Positions 25,052 through 40,200 are shown, counted from the stretch's first letter. The stretch is DNA of 64,000 nucleotides from Epiperipatus broadwayi (GCA_028023455.1 JAQFVV010006203.1:8846876-8910875), one strand, 5' to 3'. Numbers and translations are program-made. The notes: generated by a model not told the origin, from the sequence alone.

Positions 25052-25260
25052 TCTTTTTCTTTGCATTTTGCAATTTTTTCTCCTCCATTTCTAATAATTT
25101 CTTCCTAACTTTTTTATCTAAGAGAGCATCTCTTTCTAATTCCTCCAATGGAGAAAGACTTTTTGTAACAACTCCAGTCCCAATTGTACAGATACCATCT
25201 CTCAATGTGAATCGCAAGCCTTGTTCTAATACCATAGGTTTAAGTAATTTAAAAATTACC
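25047..25260 (-). CDS. TUFM: TUFM last exon with stop and Lys-rich tail
   Basis: 214 bp: 1 base completing Lys, then 70 codons and TAA at 25049-25047. It starts [20 protein letters not shown], passes [15 protein letters not shown] where most EF-Tu proteins end, and goes on for about 35 residues ([19 protein letters not shown], then [16 protein letters not shown]). The tail is charged and predicted helical by composition. Human TUFM carries only a short extension past this point; nematode EF-Tu1 carries a longer one used to hold truncated tRNAs. Whether this tail does the same is inference. Confidence 0.95.
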
Positions 25261-28200
25261 CTAAATAATATAAACAATATAAAGTAATAAGTAAAAATTG
25301 TAATATATATATATAAAATAATAAGCAAATAAAAAGTAGTATAATTTAATCTCAGTATTAAAAGATTTCATTAAACAGATCTCACATTACATATATATTA
25401 AAAAAAAAAAGCATATTGATTTTTTTATAAATGTTTTTTACTAAAGCAAGTTGAGGTTCAAATGATCTTTTTACAATATGATAACACAATCAATGAAATC
25501 GATAAACATCAAGTTGTAATGTCTTTAAAATTCTATCATGATTGCTTACTAATTTGTATGTCTTAATTAAAAGATGATTGGTTCTCTCTCCAAGTTGTCT
25601 ACAGTGCCATCTCTGAATCAGTACTTTTGTAAATCATCTTCAATGCTCTCCTTACCATCACAAAATCTTACAAACCATTTGAAAACACTCTTGTGACTCT
25701 TAGCTTCATTGTCATATAAATCATTTCAGTAAATGTTTCAGTTGAAGGTTTTCCCAATTTAAAATAAAAATGTAGAGTAAGGTAAGAAACAGTTACATTT
25801 CATGTCATACTCATGATCCAGATAAGTTTAGCGGTTTAAAATTTTTCTAGAAAATAGCTAGACTAAAAGTCAATTCAGAAACAGTACCATATGCAGCTTT
25901 GCGAGAGAACCAGTCCCCAATCACTTTTCTATTTGTTTATATATATATATATATATTGTACCGATTCAGATTCTTATTTATAAATAAGTTTCTACTATAG
26001 AAGTTTTCTGTCCACACACTAAATTAGATATATATGTAAAAAAATACGAGAAAAAGTACTCAAATCGGAAATAATTTTTTCTTTTATAAAAGTTTCAAAC
26101 CATTTATTGCTTTCATTCTGAATTTCTTTTCTATAAATAATTAGTTTAAAATGATTTGTAACAATAGATAAAGATAACTGGATTTGTTGGATATAATCTT
26201 GAATAGAATTGATAAAAAAAAAAAAGATAGATGCTAGTTTTTAGAGAATTTTCGTTTTTTAAGAAAATTGTAACATCATAGTTGTCAAAGACTTTTAAAA
26301 ATCATCTCAACCAGCAAAAACTGTTTAACAGCATTCCAGAAAGTTAAGCTGAGAAGGCATTTCCAGTTGTTTAAGCAGCATCTAATTTGCAAACTATTAA
26401 CTGCAACTAATATGGAAAACTATGCAACAGCTGAAAATCTACCTATGATGGGTTGAAAATTTTATTAGTATACTCGTCGATTAAATCTGGAACTATGTAG
26501 TCTCATGCAAATACTAATTTTAAAAGTATGCATTTCTGCATGCACCAACCATTGAACTAGAATAAGCAATACCTGTCATTTTTCACATGATTTTGTCAGC
26601 TTATCCATGACGAACATAAAATCCAATCATACTATCATTCTATCCGAAGAACCCAACAAAAGTACACCAAATGAAACTATAAACTTTCCCAATAAAAACT
26701 CTTATAGATCAAATTTTTAAAAAGATTTGAACCTACTTTTAATAGATTTAAGTATAAAATCAAAATTCTAAATATGATAAGCTCAATTTATATTTAAAAT
26801 AAAAGGCCTTTCTAAAAAAATACTTATAGCAAAATTAATATTTTCTCTGAACAATTTTAACATTTTTTTTTTATGTATTTAAATTTTTTTTCTTAACATA
26901 ATTTTTTTTTGAAAGCTAAAGCAATTAGAATTTATAATTAATTTTGTATGTTTGTTTATCGACTGATTTATATTTTTGCCAATCTTTATTTGTGTTATTA
27001 ATATTATAGCTGAATAATAATAATTACATGATTGTTTTATATTTGATGTGAGCATATCAGAGCTCATAAGTTGAATTCAATCTAATTAAATGAATTTTCT
27101 CTGATATGAAAATACATCTGTCTAATTGTTTTTTTTTTTTATAAGGAGTGTAAATACTGTAAATATATACTTTTTTTTTTTTATTATATTCACATCATTT
27201 TAAGTCTAGTTGTCAATTTTTTTCTCTCATTCCAAATCTAGTTAAGTGTAGCAATTACAATTTGTGATACACTGCCATGTTTTCTTCTACTGACTTAGTA
27301 ATGGATGAATGGAGGAGAGGTTAACATCTAAGAAGCTAGGAAAGAATTTGAAGCTGACATATAGATGTTTTCAGTTTAAAGATTGCATCTTTACATGCAG
27401 TATAGCAGATATGTTATTAATAAATAAATAACACTTTTACTGGCAAAGGATAGATCCTATCTATACTTGGACATGTTTGAGGAAAATGTCAGTAAATATG
27501 GCTGGATACTCAGTCTGACTATTATTAGTTAGGATATTAAGTTCAAAGATGGTTAGTGTTATTACTAACACCCATTAACCCTAGAGTTTAAATCCTTATA
27601 CATTCATATATATAAATGTTAAGTATAAACAGGGGATACAAAAGACCTTAGGCCCATTTCATTTGATGCTCAAACATGGGGCCTTTATAAGTTTGAGAAC
27701 TATAACAAACATTTCATTTGGCACTAAAATGCATCTGATATATGGAGAGAAATAATAATTAGGGTTTAGTTAATGGAATGAGAGAAGTTTGGTATTAGTA
27801 AATGAAATGAAAAAAAAATATTATTAGATATTAAGAGAATAGAAGATAGGGATAGAATAAGTAAGCAAAAAGGGTAGCTAATTCACATATTAAGTAAGAC
27901 AGTGGTGAAGGCAGAGACACCAATTTAGTAAGTACAGACTAGTATATAAATTTTATGTGATAAGAGTAAATGAAACATTATTTCATATTCTAATTTTATG
28001 TATCAGAAGTTTTTAAATAATAGTAAAGAATAGGATTAAACAAATATAGTTCTCTATCATTTAAAGATTGAAATTGAAGAAAATGGAATAGGCCATGCAA
28101 GAGGCAGAACTAACAGTCAGAGCCTGAACATAGATGAGACCAATCTATAGAAAGCACATCACCAGCAATGGATTTACAAATGCTGTATAATTTGATTTTG

Positions 28201-31200
28201 AATGGTTTACAAGATATGCAGGAAAGCCTACAAAAACTGGATTTGAAATTACAAGATATGCAGGAAAGCCAACAGACAAGATATGCAAGAAAACCAACAA
28301 ATAAATATAGTAAAATTAAGAGAAATGATGAATGCTATGAAAGAACAAAACCAACAGATGAATGATATACAACATTAACTTCATAAAAAAAATATTACTA
28401 GCAAATGTTGAACTATAAAGTTGTCATTAATGGAAATCACCAATATGAAACTTAATCAAATTATTATTTTCCTTTATGGGAAATTCATTCATCCTATGTT
28501 TTAATAAATGCAATGTCTCTTATGTGAAATGATGGGGCCATGGATAAATATGATAAAAAAAAAAAATTATGACAGAGGTCAGTTATGAAGTTAATTATAA
28601 AAGCATAGAGTTGGCTAACAATTTTTGTCTCTTTGAGTCAAATTATCCACTAGTAAAGAGAATTGTTATTGCTTAATACTGTGCAGATTTGTAATGAAAA
28701 ATATGGAAGAGATTTTTAAATGCAGAATATAAACTTTAAAAAAAAATTGTTCATTCAAACTATGGTGTTTCCTGTGATTCTCTATGGATGTAAAAATTGG
28801 ATAGTCAGCAATGAAGTAAATAGACACCATTATCACAATAATAAATGCATATTTCAATGGCCTGAAAACCAAACAGATGATAAATTCTAGAAAAATGTGA
28901 CTTATCATGAACACAAAAAATGTATATCAGCTTTATAATATTTAAGAATATTAATAATATAATGAATTATTTCATTAAAAATAAATTACTAATAAAAATA
29001 TAGAAAATTATAATTTGTAAGTATATATATATAATAATAATAATAATAAACTTAAACCATTTCTTACTTAGCATCTTCTCCTGGCATTATCATCTCCTTT
29101 CCAATTAAATTCACTTGACAAGCACAATCCCAAGTTCTTGCATACATAACTGGCATAAAATGATTTACAATTGGTTTTTGCCTTCCTCCTTCTTCTTTTG
29201 TCAAAATATAAATCTAAAATAGTAATAAGCATAGTTATGCATTTAATCCTTTTTATATAATTACTAGGAAAAAGATATTTACCTGGCTTTCAAAGTGATC
29301 ATGTGATTTACAAGTTCCTGGAGCTGCTAAAACCATACCTCTTCTTACTGTATCTCGTTTGACACCTTTAATTAAAGCACCTAGTTGATCTCCAGCTTCA
29401 GCATATTCCAAAATCTGATGGAACATTTCAATTCCTTTTTTTTTTTGTTCATTAAAAATATATATATACATTATAAATATAATACAAAATAATTAATAAA
29501 TATATTATTATCAGCAACTAATTGCAAATTAATATACATATAGCCATTTTAATTCTTAAAAAAACAAAAAAACATTAGAGATGGGTTTTGCAATGACTAC
29601 TCAAACAAATCTGTGAAATATAAATATGTTCCCATATAGAAGACGGTCCATTATTCTGCTTTTTTAATACTTTGTGATGCTGTCTTTTAACTTTGCAAAA
29701 TCTTTCTAAAATATCTCAATCCCAAGTCTAAATAACAGCTCTCCAAAGTATTCCACCTTCAGTCATATCTTCCCATTGAAAATAATCAAGACTGCACTTC
29801 TTCAGAATGCCTTTGAGATGATTCTAATGTAAATAGAGTCTTACCTATAAAAACCATGCTCAAAATCAGTATGTTTTTTTAGTAAGCCATTGTATTGTTT
29901 ATTTATTCCACATGTCCAATCCAACAAAGATGTGATTTCAGTTATAACTCTAGAGAATCCCATCTTGCAAATGGAAGAACATATGGATTGGTCTTATGAT
30001 ATTTCCATTTTAAAATGTTAAGATTTAATGAGGATGCTTCAAGATAAAAGAAAATGGCTGTTGCCGTAATGTGCTACAGGTAAAATTTACTTATTTTATT
30101 AATGTTTAGCATAAAAAAAAAAAAGAAGTTAATAAATGAATTCATGTTAAGTCTTTAAAATTACAACATTTGAAAATGTTACATTCAGTAAAAGAACTAC
30201 AAAATGAAAAAATGACTAAGTGATATACAGATTCATAAAATTTACTAATGAAGAAAATGTTAATAAATCAGTTTGTATAAGTCTTTATGATAGCAATATT
30301 TGAGAAATGTTAAGATTTAATGAGGGCAGACTGAAACTGACATATATTATAGAAACAGATAAAAATAATTTAGATACTATATAACTTGAAGACCTGTAGA
30401 CTCTGTAGAATAATGTAAAATTAATATTAGAAGTGAAGATTTTTAAAAGTCAATTTAGTAAATATACAAGAAAGTATAATGGAGGGGGGAGGAAGATACA
30501 ATAAGAATGGGTACAGCCATTGATAGTATTATTGAAAATATTGAAGCTATAAAAGAGTTAAGGTAAAAATTTATGTTAGGAATAAGTCAAAACTTAAGAA
30601 AAAAACATTAAGGGGATATGGTAGAGTAACAATGAAGCAATCTTACAACAGTCTCAGATTAAAAAGAATATGACATAACCCTATTGTATTAAGAAGGATA
30701 ATATAACAAGTGTCAGAATTTATATGAACCTAAAAAAAAAGGATTTAAAAAGAGATTAAACTTATATTAAAAATAAATTTTATATTAAAATAATAAGCAA
30801 TTTTTAAGATGTCAATATAATTTAAGCACTCTATAGCCGAGGTGGAAATTGGAAAATATACAAGGAGGAAGGGATTGAGGGCACATCTTCCATAATAGTT
30901 TTAAATAATGCCCTATAGAAAGTCACAAAAGCCCACGATAATACATTTGATGAAAGAAATTTATATTATGACATTATGTCAATATAAAGATAATTTCACA
31001 ATATAAAAAAAAAATTTAATGGGCATGGTTCATTAACCAACATGGGGATATTTTTACTAGTATAGAATAGTAATGTGATATGATCAATCAAGAGAAAAAT
31101 TCAGACTTTATATCTGTCAGGAAAATAGTGAAAATCCACCAATGTTTAGATAGTTTTATAGTCAGAGATTCAATTATAACTACTGACATAATTACAAGGG

Positions 31201-34200
31201 AAAACATAATATTTAGTTAAAAGGAATCAAAGACGGACTTATACCAAATATTAAAAAATATTTTCTATTTTATTATGAAGTAGGTGGAGAACTTTACAAC
31301 TGGATAACTTTAAGAAAATTTTCTTGAAATGTAAATTTGTATAGACAGTATAATTATCTTTATATGGAAATAAATGACTAGTGGCAAATATTAGGCAGGG
31401 AACTTCTATAATAAGCTAAATAAGCAAATATTCCACAGAAATCAATTTAAGGACATCAAATGATATGGGAATGATTCTTTATATAGCAATAATAAGAATT
31501 ATGACAAAATTTCTAATTTAATACGAATTTAAATTAGAATATAGCAAAAACAAAATGTTGTGACCATAAAAGGAAGGCATATAATTAGAATTGGACAAAT
31601 TAATAAAGAGAGACTAGGATGAAAGGAACTAATAGCACAGGGAGATAAAATACCTTAGAATAATGAATTTTATTTTCTTTCTTTTTTTATTTAAAGTTGA
31701 GTGAGGAAGTTCAATTATAACTATTTTTAAATTTAAGTTTTAAAAAATTAGAGAGCAAAAAAAAAAAAAAGATTAAAATCAATAATAGAATCGCATTAAT
31801 TTTACTTTAAAAATAATCAATTTGTAATTTACACTATTGTTATCCGTGTCAAAAAAATACTTAACAAATAAAATTATTAATTTTTATTATGTCGAAAAAA
31901 ACAATTATATGTCTCCTGGGTTAGCCTTTTCATTTCATGCTTCGTATATCCCATGTACTCATCATATGAGTTATCATAATAGAAGGATGAGTGTTAAGTA
32001 CGGATCACACATATTCCGTCTGATGATAATTCTGATATGCATGGTGCTAAACAGTATAGGTAGTCAATCAATCTGATTATTATTTTATTTAGCCTTTATT
32101 TTATTAAGAGTCATCTCATTATTCTTGTATGAAAAAAAAATTTTTTTTAAAGAAAATATAATTACTTATTAAAAAAAATAGCTGAGAAATTTTGCTAATT
32201 TTTGCAAAATTACCAGACTTTTTAGGTATAAATTACCATCTTTTGTATATTTTTACTTTCCTTTTATTTGACGTTGAAGTAGCTATCTCTTTGAAAAAAC
32301 AACTCAAGATTTTACACAGAATAATATACAAATAACTAATTTTGGATGTGCTGCATATTTAACTTTGATATGATAATAATTTGCTCCTTTATTTGTAATC
32401 ATGACACTTTGATGTTCAAACATACAAAAAAACAAATTTCTAAACAAAATTTTAGGTTAACTATTTATACTTGATATATAATAGTGACATATAATATTAT
32501 TCATTCAATAAGTAAGAATTAAAGTTAATTACACAGATAATTTACCTGTAGACACATATAAATTACATTAAAAATCTATATGTCCTGTAAAACTCCCTTT
32601 ATGCATTTCTTGATTGACAATGAATTACCCGTGAGATTTGTTTCAGTGATTAATTGCATCAGACTAACCTGCTTTTCTCATGTTAGAGTCACTTTTTAAA
32701 ATTTTTTGCCAATAGGCTTTTCTTAATCACCTTTTAATACTAGATTTCTTTTTTATTAGTTACAAAGTATTAAAAAAAGAATTACTATACCACCTTGGTC
32801 AAAACTTCAGCTTTGGTCTCTTGCATTAGTTTACTAATTAGTTTCTCTAATTAATTTTATTATAACTTACATTTATTTAATAGCATTATTTGCAATATAA
32901 AAATACTATATATATAAATAAAGTATTTTTTAGGTTAAACCATGTTATTTTTGATTACTTTCCAATGTTTCGACAAAATAGTATCCGCCATTATCAAAGT
33001 TAACTTTCCAAAGAAAAATCGTTAGATCTCAAATAGCAATGAGATTGAGTGTGAAATAAAGAATGAGATTGAGTGTGAAGTAGTTGAGCATTCAGAATAG
33101 GTAGATTAACAAAATGTTTATTTTCTTCAATTTCACCATTAATTGATTTCAAGTTTATATTAGAAGATATAAAATAAATTGTCTCCATAAGGCTGGAATA
33201 CATTGTGCTCCAGCTGGTCTTTTTAATATTTCAATTGAGTCCCTCATGATTCTCAAATCATACTTTTCCAAAAACAACTTTACTTAATCATATAACCAGG
33301 AAAACATTAAATATAATACGTATATACAATTTGGTCCTAGTGAAGAAGTGACTAGTTCTCTCCCCAAACTGTCTATATACCATCTCTGAATCAATGCATA
33401 TGTTATGTAGTGAGATCATTTATCTATTCATCACAAAAATTTTAAATCACTAGTGTCTGGATCACAAATTAGAACATAAAAAGTGGCAATATGTTTGGTA
33501 TTTTAACCCATGATGGAACAACATAAACAATGAATTTTGTTTTGCCAGCAAAAGATTATTTGATATGATTCAAACTGTTTGGCAGTGAAGACACGAGTTA
33601 CAAGAATGTTTTCAAAGGTTCTGTAAAATTTAATGATGATCCATGAAGGTACAATGTCATAATTCACATTCCAATTACATTAGCATCTTAAATTTTTTGC
33701 AGTGAATGCTAAAATATATGCAACATGTGTTGATTCAGGCATGGCTCTGGAACACAATTATTTCACACAATATTTGAATAAATTATTTTTGATTATATAT
33801 ATTGTAATGGAATGTACTTGCTGCATTCCATTTAAATTTAAGAAAGAAGGCCCCAAACATTGGGAAAGCCAAATATAATGGAATGTATCTTTATATGATC
33901 TCAAATGAAAATAAACATATGAACCTTTGCAACAATAATCATTAGTTAACCAAGCCCCTAACTTTGAAACACCAAATGTAATGAATAATTAAACGAACAT
34001 ATTATGCTGACCACGTTATGGCGTCCAAATGTAATGGAACATACTTTTACTCCATTATACCAATCATCAGTTAACTGGGACCAACAATTTGTGGTGCCAA
34101 ATGTAATGGACAATATATCATATAAACATATTTTACCTCAAATGTAATGGAACATCAATATATGAGAAGAAAATAATGCTTCAAACATTGGATGATAAAT

Positions 34201-37200
34201 GTAATGGAATATATATAATCTAAATGAATCCAATTGTTGAGAAAGCCTAATATAATAGATTGTATGATTTAAATGAAGAAAGACAAAATTATCCCAGTTA
34301 TATTTAAATAAATTGTTTATATGCCCTTCCAACTAGCTATACATGAAATAAATCTAAAATCATACAGAGCAATGAGATCTATCATTATAATTTATTTTCA
34401 AGGTTGATATAACTAACTAATCGAATATATATCAGAAACAAAGGGAATTCTATTAAATCCAATATACACATCTATTATGTAAATTTATGTATATCTAAAC
34501 ATATCAATGAATAATAATATGTGTAAGTGGCCTAAAGACTAAACAATAAGTGAAATATGAAGTTATCCTCTATTAAATTGTAAATTCAATTAATTTCATA
34601 ATGACTCTGGCATTAAAAGAAAAATAAGAATAAAATATTAATACTCTTTCAAATAAATTACAAAGATATTACTTATAAAACAAATAGTACATCCTTTATT
34701 TTTATATTAGGGTTTAATTTTAGGTAATATCAATATTTTAAATACAAACCCAAATAATAAATATACATATATACTTGCAATAAGTATATATATTAAATAG
34801 ATAAAGACATATCTGTGCTTAACAAGTATGTATTAATATAAATACAAATCCATATTTATATTTTTCAGATATTTAAAATAATAAAAAAATAAATAAAAAA
34901 ATATTATATACAGCAAATATATATAAATTATTGTTTTGGTATGCATAAGAATCATTATATAAAGTTAAAAAAAAAAAATGGAAATAAATTAATAATAAAA
35001 CAATTTTTATAATAAAAATTTGCGAATATAAATTTACTTATTAAAATATACATAACAACTCATATGCAACCCAAACTTATAAGCCATACTTTAAGATTTT
35101 AAATTACTTAAGTGTTAATTTTGACACCTGTTAAACGTTTATTGCTGTTAGAAAACAAGACGCTTGAATTGAATATTTATAAAACGTTATATTTTTATAA
35201 TGAAAAATAAAAGTAAAAAAAAAAAAAAAATATTGATCTCAAAAGTATATATATAAACATATATATTAATAAAGTTTTTTTTTTACTACCTTTCAAAGTT
35301 CACATGTCTAGTTTTCCTTCAAAAGTCAACTTATTCCATTGTTTTATTTCTTTATCCGTTTAATATTAGAATGCATTCTAGTTAAAGTGAAGAAACTATC
35401 ACGTTAGAGAAAATTGTCAATTCTTGGATGGATGTATATTTTTATCCTTCTAAAATTTCTTTCCTTGAAAAATAAATAAATAAATTGAAATGTTGAATCC
35501 AATATATTAATTCTAGTTACCTCCAGATTATTATTAGATTGACCATTATAGATTCCAGATAGCTATGTCAGATTTCGGCTTCAAACGCGATGAAATTCAT
35601 TTGTTGAAATTTTCTTAGTTTTTCTTTTTAAACTGCCTTGAAATAAATGAAAGAAAATGGTGCAGCCTCTTGGCTGCGATATATCTCTATTAGCCTGTCA
35701 TGATTTATGTATTTACCATAGAAATCTATCTTATTCCAATATTCTGAAGAATAGTAATTTCAAAGAAACAAAGTACAACAAATTTTTATCCTTTTGTTTT
35801 TTTAATCACTATCCTAATAATAATGGCTTCTTTTTTTTGTTGCTGTTGCTGTTGTTCCACGTGCTAGCAAATGCTGTTTTGAAAACCATTGTTACACATG
35901 TTTTATTTTAAACAATTAACATTAAAAAAAAATAAAATATCAAGCATATATATAAAAAATATTAAATTGAAAATTTATTTGACAGCTTTAAAAATATACA
36001 TAAATAATAATATTGCATTTTTTTAATAATCACTGCAAATAAAATATTTTTTTTTATATAATCAACAATTTATATGTCTTCATTTATTTATAATAATTAA
36101 ATATTCATAACGATGTACCATCAACATATAAATAAAATAATAACTTCAAACAATAACTATACCTAATAACCATAAACAATAATAATACTTCATATATAAA
36201 CATCAACTCAAAGAGATTTTTTTTTTAATAACAAATGACAATTTTTAAAATATAGATAGACTTATCGATATTTACAATACCCCCTAATCCACCGAAAAAA
36301 AAATGTCTTTGCAAATAACTAATTAATTATGAGATTTCAAAAAAAAAAAATTTCTCAAATTTGTAATCTTTCTACGGACTAACATGGTTTAAAGAATATT
36401 ATTTTTCATATTAATAACTATATTCATTTATTTATATCTATCTTTCAGATCATCTAGATATTTGTCCAAGTTTTCTTTAAAAAAATAATAATCAAAAGTG
36501 CCTTTTTAATTCTTCTTGAAAAGAATTTCCAGTATGTTGAACTTTGTGAAGAAGTTTGCTTTGATTTACAAGATTTTTATATAACATTTTGGTATAATTC
36601 AATTGCTTTTGAATAATTTTGAGATAAGTATCTAAAGATTTTGCTATGAACTCCTTAGATTCTGCATCTATATTCTTTACATAAATAGTAACTTGATCAT
36701 AAGCACTAACATAATTCTTAACTTTATCAATAACAGTTGCTATTTTATCAGATAATCTTACTTTTCCTTTGACTATCTTTATAAACATCGTCAACTTGAG
36801 TAAGTCTTTATTTTACTTCACTTGTTCTACGTTCAATTAAAAACAATTCTCTGGGCAATTTTGAATGGTATTCATTTAAATTTTCCAAATAATCCTTTAA
36901 AAATTGCAAATCAGATTGATGTGATACAACTTCAACATTAAAGAATTCTTGAAAATTATTTTGTTTTACAACAATAACATTACTATATTAATTCTTTTCA
37001 GTTTAACTTTAGGTTTACTTAAATCTCTTTCCTTAGCTATATTTTCTCGAAGAAAATCTTTACTAATCACATCCTCACTTCTTATTTTAAGTTTAATTTT
37101 GGCTTTGCCAATTTCTTTTTCTTTATCAATAATCTTTCTGCTAAGAATTAAATTAAATATCTTTTCATTTATCCTTTTATATTTTACCTTTGCTTTCCCT

Positions 37201-40200
37201 ACATCTCTTTCCTTGTCAATATTCTCTCTAAGAAAATCAATATTATTTATCTTTCCATCTATAACTTTAAGTTTAACTTTGGCTTTTCCAATATCTCTTT
37301 CTTTATTTACATTTTCTTTAAAAAAATCTATATTAATCAGATCATCTTCTATCATTTTAAGTTTGATCTTAGCTTTTCCAATTTCTTTTTCTACATCAAT
37401 AATCTTTCTACCAATATTTAAATTGAATACCTTTTTATTTCTCACAAATTTCAATAAGATATATCTTACGAACTTTGTCCTACTAGCATACTTGTAAAAT
37501 AAGTCATTTTTATTGCAACAATGGTACAAATTACCACTCAAATATTTATGTTCTAATATATATATAAAAATATGCTTTCTTTGTACCACACAAAATTACC
37601 ATGATACTGTTCTTTATATTGACTTTGATAAACACATTCTGTTCTTTCTAGTAATTTTTGAGAGTTAATTTTAATCTTTTCTGGTGAACTTAATTCAACT
37701 TCTAAAGTTTGAACACCTTCATTCATTTTATTATAATGCATTTTTATTTCTCTTAACTCTAGAGTACTATTGTCTAACCATTGAAAACCTAACTGCCCAA
37801 TTTCTAAATTGTCAACAGTGCCCTTTAATCTTTCACAACCTAATACTACTTCTTCTGATTGCTTTTGTGAATTTAATTTTATTTCTAAGGATTTATCAAC
37901 TATTTTAACACACTCTTCATTTTCATTAATATTTTCACTAGTCACATCTATGGGTTCTTTATATTCTTCCATTTTTTTATCAACTTTTGTGTCTAATCTC
38001 ATAACACCATCATCTACCAAATTAACAAATGATTTATTATCATACACATCTTTATTAACTAACTTGACAGTATCTTTATTTTCTTCTGTCAAACTATTAT
38101 ACAAGTTAATATTTTCATTAACTATCTTAATTACTTGTGGATTTGCTTTTCTTATTATTTTAACAAGTTGTCTATTTTCTGCCATACTTTTACTAATTAA
38201 ATTAATAGGTTCTTTACGCTTTTTCAAATCTGTACTAGTTACTTTAACAGATTTATCATTTACTTTGAAAGATACTTCATGATTTGCTATATCCTTATCA
38301 ATTATCTCAACTGATGGCTTAGATTCAGTTTCTATACTTTTAGATTCAATATTTTGTGATTTATTATTCTCCTCTAATTTATTTTTCAAATTAGCATCTA
38401 CTATTGTAACATCTTGTCTAACTATCTCAACAGATGACTTACTATCTTCAACATTTTTATTAATAAATTGAGTTTCTTTCCACATCCTTTCTTCCATCAA
38501 CCTCACGAACTCATCGATATATTTATCAATTATTTGGATTCTCTCCTCAAATATACAATGTATAGATTCCCACCCACTATCTGTGTATTTATCAACTATC
38601 ATTTCATTCTCCTTTTGATGATTATCAGCAACTATCTCAGAAGTTATTGGTTTCTCCATTAAATTCCTTACATCAAAATTACCACTAACTGGCATTTCAT
38701 TACTGTTATCCATTATTACTAGTACTGTAATATTATATACTCATACAAAAAAAATCTAAGATATTTATATATTTTTATATAATAATTACCACAGATCAAG
38801 GGCTCACCATCTCCAATCATTATCCCAACAAGAAATTACTCAACTAAGCAAAATACAAGCCTTTTTAATTTTATTATTCATAGTAGCTATCCGACAATCT
38901 AAATTTCAGTTGTTTGAACTCATGAACTTCTTGGCTTAAAAAAAATCTCATCTATCACCATAACATCAACAAATTTCTCTAATATATATATATATATGTA
39001 GAGAGTAACAACTGATATCACTAAATAACATTTATTTATATTTAATGATAATAAATATTCTACACTTATACCATATTGAAATGTGGAAATTTCATATCAA
39101 ATTCAATATAACCTTGAAATATTTAAAATACAACTAAATGTTCACATGCCTTAAAAATAACTAATTTGATAATATAGTGAGACAACTTTCTCATTCAAAA
39201 TAATGGTAGTTAAATATAAAATACTTAAATTGATACCTATAAATTTTCTGGACCTTAAAACTTAACACCATTTTATATACAAAAAAAAAAAAAAATCAAC
39301 TTCACTAATTATTAACTTTAGTGCCCGAAATATTTTACTAAAATTGTACTAATGCAATTTATTATCAACAAACATTCACTAACTGAACTTCATGTTTAGA
39401 GGCCACTTGTAATGGAAAATATAACATTGATATGCTTGTTTTCAAACCCTAATTGATAATCAATGTAATAGATTATTTGTTACCAATAATAATCAATTAA
39501 CCAAGCCCTTAAGTTTGGTGTTATATATTTAGGTTATATACTTATCTATTCCTCCAAAGATCCGACAGATACTGACAGCCAAAAGATTGATTAGCACTTC
39601 ACAACTTTGATATAGATAAAAGAATTCAATCACTACTCCTAAAGCATACAATGTTTCATGAACACTTAGATGATTATCACATTTCATTCTATCCAAGCTA
39701 CTACAACCCATAATAATTTTCTGAAAACACTTACACTGCCCTGCTTACATCCAAGTCTTAGGGGCTATTATTTATAAAATATTTCCTTGCTCATCTTTGG
39801 GAGACTTAGAGGCAAATATTATACATATATCAAAAATAATTATACCTTACTCTCTCTGTAGTCTTAAAGGTAAAATCATGGCAGGACTACTGTTAACTGC
39901 TTCATGATAAATAGTAACAAACATCAAAATTTGGGTTGGAGCAGTAAATGAGATCAATCAATCACAAGTGACATGAATGCATCACATCCTCAAGACAATG
40001 ACAAAAATTCCCCATCCAACATCAATACTTGCAACAGAACCAACCAAACTCCAACAATCAAATATCCAATCCAACCTTCAAAATTATAGATTTTCTACAA
40101 CATAAACTTTCCAAATATGGACAAAATTATTACGCTATAATTTAACACCATCAATATAATTTTTAAATTGAAATTAAACTGCTTCATGACTATATTTATC

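Larger units (their letters stand above)
25261..29067 (-). other. Last long intron of TUFM (3.8 kb)
   Basis: Runs from donor GTAAGA at 29067 to acceptor ATTTAG at 25261. It holds a mariner remnant (25560-25800), a gag-like fragment (28168-28365) and a LINE fragment (28740-28900). The remainder is AT-rich with poly-A/T runs and no further gene. Confidence 0.85.

Noticed and set aside
33803-34262. CRISPR-like array
   Set aside because: The repeated motif is short, variable and unevenly spaced in eukaryotic DNA; it is a transposon subterminal array.
35657-35911. 84-codon frame with [20 protein letters not shown], present in both arms
   Set aside because: Its repetition follows from the inverted arms. 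The right-arm copy is shortened by an indel and nothing resembles a known protein.
36949-37497. 182-codon plus-strand open frame rich in Leu/Ile/Ser
   Set aside because: It is the antisense of the [13 protein letters not shown] repeats. Lys-rich repeats read backwards give hydrophobic Phe/Leu runs, and the minus-strand frame has the exact repeat and a plausible start upstream.
37684-38282. Two plus-strand frames opposite the 386-codon region
   Set aside because: Antisense shadows of the decayed minus-strand gene; their composition is a mirror of its Glu/Lys/Asn content.
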